Shown here: positions 13,101 through 24,100 of the stretch, one piece after another
How positions within the stretch are numbered: the first letter of the stretch is position 1
Layout: each line of letters begins with the position of its first letter
Origin: Tubiluchus corallicola
Taxonomy: Eukaryota > Priapulida > Priapulimorpha > Priapulimorphida > Tubiluchidae
Direction: 5' to 3'
NCBI GenBank assembly: GCA_030141605.1
Contig: JAQGDQ010000326.1
Span: 62,001-126,000, forward strand
DNA length: 64,000 nucleotides
The notes under the pieces: model-generated
What the model saw: the letters and a program-made list of their open reading frames with translations, nothing else
Database searches by the model: none
What the model was told of the DNA's origin: nothing
Program-made: the position numbers and the translations under genes

Positions 13101-16100
13101 AAAAAGTGTCAAATCTAATTGCAGTTTTTAAGCGTCTTGACTAGTATTTCTTTATTCTAACTAAAGTATCTTTGTTATTAATGCTCAATATATACCAATA
13201 TAGATGTCTACTGTGTTGTTGCAGAGGTCGCCAAAAGGTCCAGGGTTCAAATTTGGATCAGACAAACCATGTTGCAGACAAATGTTGTAGATAAGAAAAT
13301 AGACTCAGAAATGTAAAAATTCAAGTAGAAAATTAAGGTGAAAACAAGGAAGAATCCCCCCCCCCCCCGAGTTCCTCGTGTTGATCATAATTATGGAACA
13401 GGTACTAAGCTGTAACATACACTTGCCCATCCATTCTATGAACAGACAAAGCCATTCCGTACCAGGTGGTTATAGCTGTGGCTTTGTATGGACGAGTACC
13501 ATTACAATGTCGAGAAGGATCGAAAATAAATGGCATTTCGCCTCTGTAACAGTATTAACGGTTAATACTATTTTAGAGTCTAGCTCATCTTTTTTTGGTA
13601 CATTTGATAATGATTCGGAGGATCAATTGTCATTGTAAAAAAAATTTTGACCATGTTATTATCAGCTTTATTCAAACTTAGAAAAAAACTCACCAGTTGA
13701 GAATTTCTAAGTAGCTTGACCTGGATTCCAAGTAAGACTTATAACTAGACTTGAACAGACTAGCTCTTGATTTAAAGGCACTGAAAAAGAGTTTTGATAA
13801 TTAAAATGCAAACACTTTTCAACATAAGAACAAAACTGTAGCAAATGCAATCTCAGATTTTGCAATTTAGGACAGAAACAGAAATGAAAATATGCCTTTG
13901 ATTCATAACATTATAAAACTTCTAAATACCCCATGCTATCAACTGTATTTTAAAAAGAATTATGTGTATATACAGCAACCTTGCATGACAGACTTACGGC
14001 CACAAATCCTCAAAGAGTCTAGAATGTATGTCTTAGTTCTTACATAGAGTAGTGTTAATCAGCAAGAATTTCTGCATAATTTGTAAAGCACTTCTCACAA
14101 TGTACGTTATCCAAAATTATACTAATTTAAAATTATAGGAAAGTTTGACTGGTACACTCGTCTGACCACAACACAGCTAATATTCATATTAATAAAACAC
14201 GTCTGTAGAGATATATATATGTATGTGTCTTCATACAAGCGTGTTTTGACTTTTGGAATTTCCTTGACCATTTTACCATTTTGTGAGTCACACAATACTT
14301 CAAGCAATTTGTGTGATTAAAGGTTAAATGATGGCCTGTCATTTTTGACAAAATCTGAATTGTTCCAAAGTTTATAAAGCAGAGAACAAGACAAAGTAGG
14401 GCAAGGTATTGCATATCACTTTAACACTCATTATATACGTAGTAACATGTTATGATTTCTTGAGCAATTAGGGTTTTGCCTTACGAAAAGATCTGTGTCA
14501 AATTCCATGCACTTATACATAGTGTCCAAAAAAAAATCTGTGCAGAATTATTTGAGCGACCCACAAAAATATGCTCACTTCTAGAATGAGAAAAGATAAA
14601 GTTTTTAAGGTATAAAAGTTTTTTTCAAAAAAAGCTTCCACTAGTATAATTCAGCATTCCAATTTCGTAATTTCTCATTGGCAACTTACCCAAAGCCATT
14701 CATTACAGCCAAGTCAGTGATTATTTTATCTTACTATGAAAAGGTTTACTTTTATCTTAAGCTATAATTTGATTTATAATTCTATGCTCGTTAATTATTT
14801 TACGTCCTGTTAATTGTGCTTGTTAATATTTCCAGATGCTTAAGATTTGAGATAAAATACAGAAAATGACCTTATGGAATTACGTTATACATGGATGGTT
14901 ATTCAGTTTGCAGATGTGAATTTAATGAAAAATTTATAGTCAAACCTGTGGTAAGTGGTGCATGCCCTCGCTATGCTTATGGCTGCATGTGGTCAGTATC
15001 AGTTAACAGCTATGCTATATGAACAAGTCTTGATTAATTTTAATTTGTAACTTAAAATTAGTTTCACGTATTACTGACTAATCCAGCTATGCAAGTATAA
15101 CATATGCATGCGCTACTAATTAACAACTGCTGCTATACAAGAATAATGTTTTAGATAAAATATAATAATTTAATTTACATTATAGTTTAATTTACATAGC
15201 TCACAGTACTAATCTAAGTAGAGTTTTGTTATTAAATTAGTAGAAGGGTGGTAGATTCGATCGATGACCTTTCGGTCGCCACCCTGTCTCTCTTAGTAGT
15301 CACATCATTTGTTAATGCTATGTTGATTATGTTATTGAGGCAAATAAATTATTCTGTATTCTGAAAAATCTTGATTATTGATCATCTGTGGAATGAGTCT
15401 AATAGTATTTCAGCAAGCAAGCTTCCAAGCCAAATGCACTCTTGTGCCATGTGCACAGTTTTGGTTGTCAATAGATTATACTGTTGAAATAGATTCTTTT
15501 TTATGAGAAAAGATTGAAGAGCCTTAGTAAATGATTGAAGATGCAACAGTAAACTGAGAAAGCAAAGCAGACAACCGACACAACTGTTGCAAACATAACG
15601 ATAACTATTGCAGATAATCATTTAAATAATTAAGAAGCTTTCAGAAGCTTCAATAATTAAAAACAGAGATTTCAACAAAGAAGCGAAACCTTGAAATATC
15701 TTCAAGATTAGCTACAACAGCTGCCCATCCTTGCTGCTGTAAATGTTGATCGTGCACCAGCCGCTCGCATAACTGTACTTGTTCTCTGGCTAAATCATGA
15801 AATTGCTGTAAATAACAACATTATGTTAAAACTCATTAAAACATCACAGCAGAGAATATTTTTTATCTTGTATGTACTATTGAAAATCAAAAGTACTCAA
15901 AAAAGTTTTCCATACATATGTTTAATCAATTTTTTTTGAAAATTTTCTTGTACTACGCCAAATTTGCAAGGTGAGAAGATCAAATTCTTAATAGTGAAAT
16001 GACACATAGTTCAATATCAGTAAGCCTACAATAAACAAAACTTACTAGCTCTAAAACAGTGAAACTTCAATCATTCGTTAAGGAATGTTATGAGGATAAT

Positions 16101-18490
16101 AGAATGACATAATATAATGTTTAATTTGAAACTATGAAAAGCAACAATAATCAACTTTAAACAAAACAGCAAAAACGTCGAAACTTACTGAACACACCAA
16201 AATACTGTACGTAACATATATTATACATGGAATATTGCTACATGTCTTATAATCCTGGTAAACATCTCAAGTCAAAATCACAAAGTGTAGTAGGTCTTTA
16301 TCTGGCTAAAATAAAAATATTCACCTGTGCAAGCTGTACCCTGACAACTACTGTACTGTACGTTGCAGGCATGTTAAGCGATCCCTCCACCTGGTCTCTG
16401 AGATCCATATCCGATCCGACATCTACACTAGCAGATGGTGGATTTGAGGACTCAATTGTCGTTTTACTGAACAAAAAGATTGGATTTGTATCCTAAAAGA
16501 TTTAAAAGACAACAGTCAATCTTATGTTTGCAGGATAGCTAGTTCACATTACACTTACGCATCTATAAAGAAACATTCTTTGACACTTTAATCATGAGCT
16601 AAAACTTACCATCATAAGGCAAAAGAAAAACCAGAAGACAACAGTTTGAAAAAAGAAAATAAAAATTTTGCCAAACAAAAAAGGAAATTGTCAAAATAGA
16701 TTTTTTATATCCAATTCTGATAATGCCATAATAACAACCTGCTTATTCTTATTGATCAGAAAAAGTGCACCACGCAAATCAGGGCAATTTGGTCAAAAAG
16801 GAAATGTATAGTAAAAGGCATTTAAACAGTAAACAAAATTAACGGAAATTCTAGTAATTTCCATATGGGTTCTCTTCTAAATGTACTACCGACAACCACT
16901 GGAGCCCTAAAGCAAATATAATTTTTTCATACACTGCAGACTGGAAACCAGTACTTAATAACAATGACATACTCAATGTTAATGTTTGTGATGAGACACA
17001 TTATCAAGGATAAACTTATTTTTCTATGATTTAAAGGTAAAGTAAAGTGTATTTTCAGAAGATTGTAATGTCTAATATACTGAACTAGCAGAACCGTGGC
17101 GTAAACACATTTGGATCCCTCAATCAGGTAAAGAGCTAAAACTAGCATGGTGACTGAAATTTCCCAGAGTAAATATTTAATCCACACAGCCGCATTTCAT
17201 TCACTCATCACTTTGCTTAACTTCAGCGACAAAGCATAAGTCATAATAATTCGGTTATCCAACTTCGTTTTTAATGATGGAATATAGTACTATTATGAGA
17301 ACATGAATTGAGCTAGTTACGTACAGTGCCAGCGCTATAAGCACAAACTCGAACAGTTGGATCAAGACTTTCTCCACCACTGATTAGTAGCACTTGTTTA
17401 TCCTCAGATATCTTGCACATCTTGGCTATGACAGACTGCAGATGTTTCACACTGAAATACCATAATTTTTAGTAACATGAACTTAAAAATTACCTATGCA
17501 CTAATTATTAAAAGCCCATGGAACATAAGAAACGTAACCATTTGAAAAACGACTTGAAATGACAGCACAACAGTTATTTCACATATAATATAAAGCAGTC
17601 TTAACAAATACAAATTTTCACATTTATCTTTATAATTTATTTACATTTTATTTTCACACATACAGATAGATATTTATTTATAACATTGTATCGATGGGAC
17701 ATAACAAAAAACTGTATTCCCTAGTCCCAAAATTTTTCCGTATATGTCGTATTGATGATCCTATTGTAACTGCTCTAAAAAGTGACTAAGAAGTGATTTT
17801 CTGTTTTAGCTTGCCTATATTCAGCCCAGTAATGAAATGTACATCACAGGCCCGTGTTCTCTAGCTGCATTTTTGATTGATGTCTCATTTATTTTCCCCC
17901 CTCTCCAACTTGGCATCTCAATATGTCATAAATATATATATATATATATATATAGTTATATATAACTATATGACACATGACATACAGTGTTCCCTCGCTA
18001 CTTCACGGTTCATTTATCGCGGACTCAGTGTTTCGCGGGTTTTCAAAGATATTAATGTAAAATATTTATCGCTGTATTTTCGCTGTTTCGCGGGTTTTTG
18101 CGGTACTGGGTCTAAAGTATTTTTACTTATTGTACAGTAATGTATAGATTTAATGAATTTTGCATAAAAAAATCACAAAATGTATAAAAATATATTAAAA
18201 ATATTAATTCTAACATTAAAAGAATATTGTAAATAACAAAAAATTGCCATTTACAGTAAATAGTGTATTTATTCGGCGGATGAGTACACACCAAAAATGA
18301 AATGTAGTACTTGCGTCCCTACTTTGCGGAAATTCACTTATCGCGTGTGGGCCTGGAACGGAACACCCGCGATAAGTGAAGGAACACTGTATATAACTTT
18401 AATAATAAGCAAATACTAATACCTTTCCATAGCCAGGTTCATATCGAACGTCAGCATAGTGCCTGTGTCCACTAAAAACACGTACAACAT
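1166..18490 (-). CDS. RB1CC1: RB1-inducible coiled-coil protein 1 (FIP200), autophagy scaffold; 18 coding exons, 3' end missing
   Basis: FIP200 is the cytosolic scaffold of the ULK1-ATG13 complex that starts autophagosome formation. Exons (5' to 3'): 18490-18423, 17451-17325, 16492-16325, 15805-15690, 13780-13694, 12415-12274, 12072-12016, 9559-9389, 8680-8496, 7735-7549, 7252-7112, 6445-6345, 6041-3965, 3185-3077, 2641-2551, 2196-2136, 1393-1346, 1233-1166. All junctions are GT-AG and the frame is kept throughout (4,004 nt). The start MLYVFLVDTGTMLTFD, then RVCAYSAGTDTNPIFLFSK, matches the family's N-terminal ubiquitin-like domain. GWAAVVANLED, SKIPLLSCL, KGLGDRLFGLEQ, LPDLCNSH, NLHHRLRW, YATALVEVVRRRQF and FPGLDSYPPPF follow in the human order (ATG17-like region). 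The 2,077-bp exon encodes a Ser-rich linker and a long coiled coil, which continues to ICELEESLRSKDEQLAKLQ. The last visible residues (HGDKVSFLT) enter the claw domain; about 90 more are expected. Family identification is from remembered similarity; exon edges are inferred. Confidence 0.95.
9838..10350. repeat. AT-rich ~25-bp minisatellite interrupted by an assembly gap
   Basis: Units like CATATTTGTTTTGATTTTTAT recur at 10230-10350 and a related T-rich sequence borders the gap on the left. The unit length is about 24-27 bp. The array lies in the RB1CC1 intron between the exons at 12016 and 9559-9389's downstream neighbour at 8680. Tandem repeats commonly stop assemblies, which probably explains the gap here. 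Confidence 0.65.
9934..10214. other. Assembly gap (281 N)
   Basis: A continuous run of N. It falls inside an RB1CC1 intron; the exons on both sides keep frame, so no coding sequence need be missing. Confidence 0.99.
10915..10970. mobile_element. Solo copy of the pogo-like terminus seen at 904-958
   Basis: It shares GCAACTGATTCTA, the ATTACCG-like core and GTGCCTACT with the right end at 904-958. No matching left end was recognised. It lies in an RB1CC1 intron. Confidence 0.35.
12785..13058. repeat. Two-copy diverged direct repeat, ~172-bp spacing
   Basis: The segment 12785-12884 (AAGTGGTGCTGACAAGCCAC, then TTTTGAGAGTGG-like) recurs at 12957-13058 (AAGTGGTGCTAACAAACCAC). The copies differ by scattered substitutions and small indels. 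The repeat lies within the RB1CC1 intron between the exons at 13694 and 12415. No coding content was seen. Confidence 0.7.
13356..13368. repeat. Homopolymer C tract (13 nt)
   Basis: A run of 13 C in an otherwise AT-rich intron of RB1CC1. Homopolymers of this type are prone to sequencing error. Confidence 0.9.
17935..17970. repeat. AT microsatellite
   Basis: An (AT)n run with an imperfect continuation, just upstream of the pogo-like element at 17985 and within RB1CC1 intron 1. Confidence 0.85.
17985..18389. mobile_element. Pogo/Tigger-like MITE, 405 bp, in RB1CC1 intron 1
   Basis: The left end reads CAGTGTTCCCTCGCTACTTC and the reverse complement of the right end reads CAGTGTTCCTTCACTTATCG. 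TA flanks both ends (17983-17984 and 18390-18391). Subterminal TTTCGCGGGTTTT and TATCGCG motifs repeat inside. CAGT ends with TA duplication are characteristic of pogo-group Tc1/mariner elements. No transposase ORF is present, so it is non-autonomous. Confidence 0.8.
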
Positions 18491-19464
18491 TGTGACAGCC
18501 GGAAGACACAAGGCATGCAGTGGACATTGGCTATAATAGTATCTTGATAAATACTTTCTGCCAGACAATGCAGGGCATGTCTAACCTAAACAAAGGAAAA
18601 ACATTCTAAAAATAACAAAGTGTATATACGACCAAGTGCAATTCAATTAATTACAGAACTACTTTACAAAAGTAATAGTAATTTATTCTTACAAGTCCAG
18701 CTTCAAGCGTCTAATAACTACTGCAACAAATAGTTTTGTCCAAGAGTTTTTATGCTGGAATACAAAATGTGGTATTATGGTAAGCTTTTTGAATGACGTT
18801 TAAAATTAAAACGCATAATGTATGTTTTTACTTCTACAACATCATACAATCTGAAGGTATTATTAGCAAAGTCAAACTTTTTTATAACCATATTTTATTG
18901 ACAAAAAAAATAAATATAGCACTGATATAGAGGCTCCAGGAAGAAGAATTGGCATACGGGCAATGCAGCTAATAAAAGGTGAACATACATATACATAGTG
19001 TTACTATGTTATGTACTAATTAACAAAAGTATGGATATAAACTGTGGCACACTAAATGAACGAAACTGCAAGTACTTTTTATCAACGTTTGAACAATATC
19101 AAATATAATTATATTTTGTTCATGATTTGAAGTGCACAGCCACTTAAAAGAAGATTATTTTGGAGATTCAGTATCCAAAAGGATAATGTTAAATGGAATA
19201 ATATTATTATAAATTGGATACCTTGCATATAAGTTGCTCTCTACTTACAACATGTAGTAGGAATTTGAGCAAATCATGGGTAAAAGATTCAGTGCGACAA
19301 TCACAAGAACATTTTTTACCAACAATATTACCCCTAGAATCTGTATAATTAAACTGAAGAAGAGCTATTCTTAAGCGAGTATGGTGTACACAGCTGGGGA
19401 ATTGTACCATGAACTAAACGTTTGGGTCTGTTTACGAAAGCGAATTAATTCTTTAAATGACATT
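18491..19464. other. Upstream of RB1CC1; no gene recognised
   Basis: This AT-rich stretch should contain the RB1CC1 promoter and any 5' UTR exon, but I saw no clear TATA box, CpG island or further coding sequence. Confidence 0.5.
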
Positions 19465-19493
19465 ATATACATACATACATACACGCACGCACG

Positions 19494-19558
<65 letters not shown>
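19465..19558. repeat. Compound (ATAC)n(ACGC)n(AC)n microsatellite
   Basis: Short ATAC and ACGC runs pass into about 28 AC units. Open frames on both strands here are only Thr-His or Val-Cys repeats and are not coding. Confidence 0.97.
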
Positions 19559-19561
<3 letters not shown>

Positions 19562-19567
19562 AATTCA

Positions 19568-19686
19568 GAACACCATATAGACCACTCCGTTCTCTCACTA
19601 TGGACATGCAGTTTTTCAACAAGGCTGCACCTTGTTGAAAAACTGCATGTCAATAGTGAGAGAATGGAGTGGTCCATATGGTGTTC
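19568..19686. repeat. Near-perfect 57-bp-arm palindrome (hairpin)
   Basis: The left arm is 19568-19624 (begins GAACACCATATAGACCACTC) and the right arm 19630-19686. A 5-nt loop, CTGCA, separates them. By eye the arms match at 54 of 57 positions. It directly follows the CA microsatellite. It could be a small foldback element or a hairpin small-RNA precursor; neither is shown. Confidence 0.9.
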
Positions 19687-20639
19687 CTCACCACTCATAG
19701 ACCGTGAAGGCTTTTTCAATGCAAGATACCTGGCTTGGCATTGGATTGGCATCTGAGGCACTTTCCACTGAAAGTTTGCAACTTGATAGATTTGATACTT
19801 TTTAATTGTTTTTAAAAGGCCTTGTCAGACAAAATTTTTACAAAAATACAAAGACATCTTAATGAACTTGAAATAACTATTAGACTTTGCTGTGCAAACA
19901 TTTAATTGAAAATCCTTGCTGTTGTTCGAAATACATGTGTTAATCATTAGTAGAGGTGTTTTGAAGGTACTGCAAATAGCGAAAGTAGCTAGTACAGTAG
20001 TTCTTTGCAGACTCTGATTTGACTTGACTCTAATTTGATTACAAGACTTGCCAAAGGTCTTAGTTCATGTCTACCTATTTTTAAACATTTTGCTTGTTAA
20101 AATTATCAAAAATTTGAAGTGTAGTGACTTCTGAGAAAAATTATACTTCATGTCTGAGTTGTAAAACTAACAGTACAACAATTACCCTTGTAAGAAAGTG
20201 ATGCAAAAATCAGCAATTAATAAGAAAGACGAGCTTCAGTTTGAAATATAAATTTTTCAGAGCTGGCTTTATTTTTGCTTCTCCTTGACCACGTTTACAT
20301 AATTTCGAGAGAGAAATATTTGACATCAGCAGTGCCAGTTTTTTCGTAGGGACTGAAGGAGGCATTAACTACTGACTTTTCACAATTTTTCCGCTATCTT
20401 TTTTGTTTACATACAGCTCGAAACAAAAATATTTATTGTAACCTAATCTGTTTTAATTGATATCTAATCTATTAAAGTTTCAATGAAGGAATGAAATCAA
20501 AGGTAAAATTATTTTTATTGGCTTCACTTGCATTTAACCTTTTTGGAAAGTATCACAGAAAGATTCAGGAACACATACATAAATGATCATGTCATGTGTA
20601 ATGATACAATTTTTTTTCCCAATTGCAGTTAATTTAATG
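19687..20639. other. No gene recognised
   Basis: AT-rich sequence with stops in all frames; no repeat structure stood out. Confidence 0.5.
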
Positions 20640-20795
20640 GGTAATGCAGCTACTACTAACATAATATTTTTATGTCACTGCAACTACTAATACTACTACT
20701 AGCACTACACTGCAATACCACTACGCAAACAGCTACTGAGACCATTACCACCACTCTTAGTACAAGTTACAACTATTATTACTACTTACTATAGT
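20640..20795. repeat. Imperfect ACT/ACC trinucleotide-rich stretch
   Basis: Runs such as CTACTAATACTACTACTAGC are interleaved with CCACTACG and ACCATTACC. It looks like a decayed trinucleotide repeat; no ORF of note. Confidence 0.6.
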
Positions 20796-21329
20796 CTGTC
20801 AGGATACGACAAGTTTACTTATTTGACACAGACAATTACTTTAAATGCATTACACTAACAAAATATCGTCAATACTTCTAAACTTCATATATTCACGGTA
20901 CACGCAGTCTTGAAGTCAAGATTAATTATTATACCGTTTACAAAGCTAACCTGCAGATGACCTCTTTCAAACGAACGAGGTTAAAGCTATTATGAACAAT
21001 ATTTACGAAAAAGAAGCATACAACACAATTTCATAAGTGTTGCAAACTGTCTTCACACATACATTTCGATTATTTCATTTTAAAAATACATATAATTTTT
21101 TTTAAAAATAATTAATCTCAATAATCTATGTGTTACTCATTGCACAATGAAAATTACTGCAATCAGCTGAAACTGTTTTGGTTCAAGGAATAGTCTCTTG
21201 TTGGAGCGCACTGCTGCCATCTATCGAAAAAGACGTCAACAAATTTGATGCTCTTCTGAATTAACTTTAATGTGCTCTAATTTGTCTCTTTCTCCCCTTA
21301 AAATCCTAATTAAAATTGTTATGCATTAA

Positions 21330-21655
21330 CATGGCTAGTAGACTATTGTTATACTGACCATGTAAAATTAGTTTATTTTTAAGTTTGGTAATTAAACAAT
21401 GTAAACCCAATTTCTCATCAAAATTAATTTGCTCAGCATACACTGTAAACCAATAATGTTTTTTAAAACTTTTTGTACAAAATAGATGGCTGTATGTATA
21501 TGTAATCCAAGTTTCTTTTAAAGTTGTTGTACAAATTAAAGCAAGTTTCTTTTCTAAGTTTGATCTGTGTATGCATATCAAAACCAGGTTTACTTTCAAA
21601 AGTTGTTCTACAAAATAAACTGAGCTTTTTTTAGAAATTTCATCACTGTACACGC
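21330..21655. repeat. Diverged AT-rich tandem repeat
   Basis: Related blocks recur with AAACCAA or AATCCAAG, then TTTCTTTTAAAGTTGTTGTA-like sequence, TGTACAAAATA and a GTATGTATA-like end. The shared TGTACAAA or TCTACAAA core appears near 21473, 21529 and 21607, so spacing varies (about 56-78 bp). The minus-strand open frame of 115 codons across it mirrors the repeat and has no family signature. Confidence 0.5.
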
Positions 21656-22125
21656 TTGTAAACGAAGTGCATACTTTAACATTCCAAGAAGAACTGGAAT
21701 GGCATCGACATTTTTAACTAGTTTTCACAAATGATTTTTATTTGATATTTTGCTGCAGAGCATTATTAATTTAGCAGTTATTGGCAGACATAGAAACATG
21801 ACAGTGCATCAATAGTCAGTTCTTCCCATGTCATATTATGCATAATAGTTTGTACTGAACACACTTTCACACGAACAATAAAAATAATCATTCACATACA
21901 CTTAAGTTTAACAGAGATTTATGAGATTATTAACAACTTTCAAAATTATTTCTGCTAGTATATTATTGCATATGCAGAAGACATGCCAACCTCACAAAAC
22001 TGGAATATTGTGGAACTGTAATATCTGTTTGTAGAGGTATTTCATGTATGTATTATCTGACATGGTACAGTATGTAACAAGACGAAATAAAACTTTTTAA
22101 TAACATGAACACACTCCTGCTTTTT

Positions 22126-22258
22126 CACTAAAATTTTATAAATTTTATTGTGCTTTTATAAGGAATATCGACGTTTCCACTGCACACTGACACACATATC
22201 CAGGAAACAGATACGAGCGGAAACGTTGATTTTCCTAAATGAAATAAAAGTCATAGTG
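22126..22258. mobile_element. Small hairpin element with CACTA...TAGTG ends
   Basis: Outer ends CACTA (22126) and TAGTG (22258) enclose inverted arms: TTTTATAAGGAATATCGACG at 22154 against the reverse complement of 22217-22249 (GGAAACGTTGATTTTCCT). About 40 bp of spacer separates the arms. Its size and structure suit a MITE; no clear target duplication was seen. Confidence 0.45.
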
Positions 22259-22957
22259 GGTTGTTTATGATCAAGGATAATTTTTTAGTAGGTGGCAGAC
22301 GTGACTTGGGGCATTCATATGTGTGTAAATTCACTCTTAGCATTCGCATAGGCATAGCCCCCGCCCTGGCAGCCACTCATCCATTTACTAAACAGGTCTG
22401 GCACTGTTTAACTACAGGTGCAAGAACTTATCATGAACACTTTGTTATTTCATGCATGGCTCGAAATAACTGCAAAAACACAAGTTTAATAGACTATTAT
22501 TACAAACTATTACAATGCAGTGTATGTGTAATAAAAATTATATATATTTAGTTTTCCCCTACTGACTTAACTGAAAAATAAAAAAATATTTAAATAAACA
22601 AAAACATGTCATTTATTTCAAGTCATTTTCAATTTCATGCCACATTGTCAGTTTTTTTATTTAAAGCAGTTTATAGAATAATTCCATGGAAAAATACAAA
22701 CAAAGGAGAAATGACCATTGTTCTCTTTCAGAAACAGATTATTTGAGATTACGCTTTGAGCTGTGTTGAAAAGTGTTCCACAATTAGAATTTCTGAAATT
22801 AAAATCCGTTTTGGTGTGGCTCTTTAAGCCCTTTGTCCTAAGCAGCGATATTTGAACCACAATACAGGTAGAAAGAAGATTTTTTTATGTTACCCAATAT
22901 ACACGTATTTTATATTAATATACAGCTTAATACATTCTGCAGTCATAGTAAAATTAA

Positions 22958-23765
22958 CCGGTGTACAGTAAGTTTCGTACTATTAAGTTCGGTACAGGTA
23001 AATTTGGTGCAGGTAATTTTGATATGAGGAAATTTTGGCACTGTCGTCGTAGTTTTTGCTGTTGTCGCTGCTATTGCCATTACATTTGATGCTGTGGCTA
23101 TTATTGTCATTGTTATTGTCGCCATAGTTGTTGCTGTTGTTTGTCTGTTTCTTGCACGCTGTTTTTTATCATCATCATCGTCGTTATCTTTATCACCACC
23201 ATCCCCACCACTGCTGTCATCATTGCTACATTTGTATCGTCTATAACTACCATAAATAAAAACTTCAGACAACTTCAATATGTAGCTTAAATTGGCTTTG
23301 AACGTTTAATATGTGATTTCTCTGCGACTAATATTTTACAGATCCATCAAAGCCAAACATCAGGTATTAACTGCCCACCTGCTTGCTTAGTTCAAGCTAA
23401 TTTTAATAATTTTGGGCAGGTGGCGCCACAGAACGGAAGTGTTTAATTCTGATAAATTAATAATACCAACATCCTCTACAACATTTGTTCTTTTGTTGTA
23501 GTTATTTTGTAATGAGATATAGAAATGCAATCTTTTTTATTTCATACCAAATTTTCATGTAGGTAACTTTCCTAGTACGAAATTTTCTTAGTATCAAATT
23601 TCCTTGAACCTCACTTTTCTAGGACGAAACATTCTTGGTACCAAATTTTCCTTCTACTAGATATTCTTGATAATAATTTTTTTTTGTACCTAAGGATCAT
23701 AGTACCAATTTTACCTGTACCAAACTTCCCAGTGTCAAACTTACTTGTACCAAACTGTTCTACAT
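22958..23765. mobile_element. Foldback-like element: inverted arrays of short AT repeats around a trinucleotide core
   Basis: Left array 22958-23049 repeats GGTACAGGTAAATTTGGTGC-like units. Right array 23541-23763 repeats the reverse complement (CCAATTTTACCTGTACCAAA). Units are roughly 14-18 bp. Between them is a decayed trinucleotide tract (23050-23215; GTTGTTGCTGTTG types and ATCATCATCATCG). Inverted arrays of short direct repeats are the hallmark of foldback-type elements. The ends are not exactly defined. Confidence 0.55.
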
Positions 23766-24100
23766 TCAGATTAACCAAATCTTTATCGTATAACCATATC
23801 GAACAGACTAGTCTCCTGATGTGCCAACTCACACGTACATTTATAATTATGAGTTCTGCAAATCTAAACTGGTTTAGAACACACAAATTTATCTAAGTAT
23901 ATAAAGTATGCAACTGTATTGTATATTGTTTAAGGGAACAGTTCAAATTTGTAATAATGCATCATATTAATGTTTGCCAGAACAAGTACATACTGTCACA
24001 CAATGACTTCGGAATCTTGTCCACAAAACGTACTTAGCCAACCACAGACCGTTTACTCAGAAATGGACTCAACACAGTTAACAAACTAAACAACTCAACC

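Noticed and set aside
13230-13262. B-box-like GGGTTCAAATTTGG as a tRNA gene
   Set aside because: No matching A-box or cloverleaf could be drawn upstream.
15240-15290. Palindromic GGGTGGTAGATTCGATC...GGTCGCCACCC as a tRNA or SINE end
   Set aside because: Only a T-arm-like stem is present; it may be a repeat end but I cannot define an element.
19371-19761. Four overlapping open frames on both strands rich in Thr-His or Val-Cys
   Set aside because: They are translations of the CA microsatellite and the adjoining palindrome, not genes.
21306-21653. 115-codon minus-strand ORF
   Set aside because: It lies over a diverged tandem repeat and shows repeat-driven composition with no recognisable domain.
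22943-23278. 111-codon minus-strand ORF rich in Asp and Thr
   Set aside because: Low-complexity product of the trinucleotide core inside the foldback-like element.
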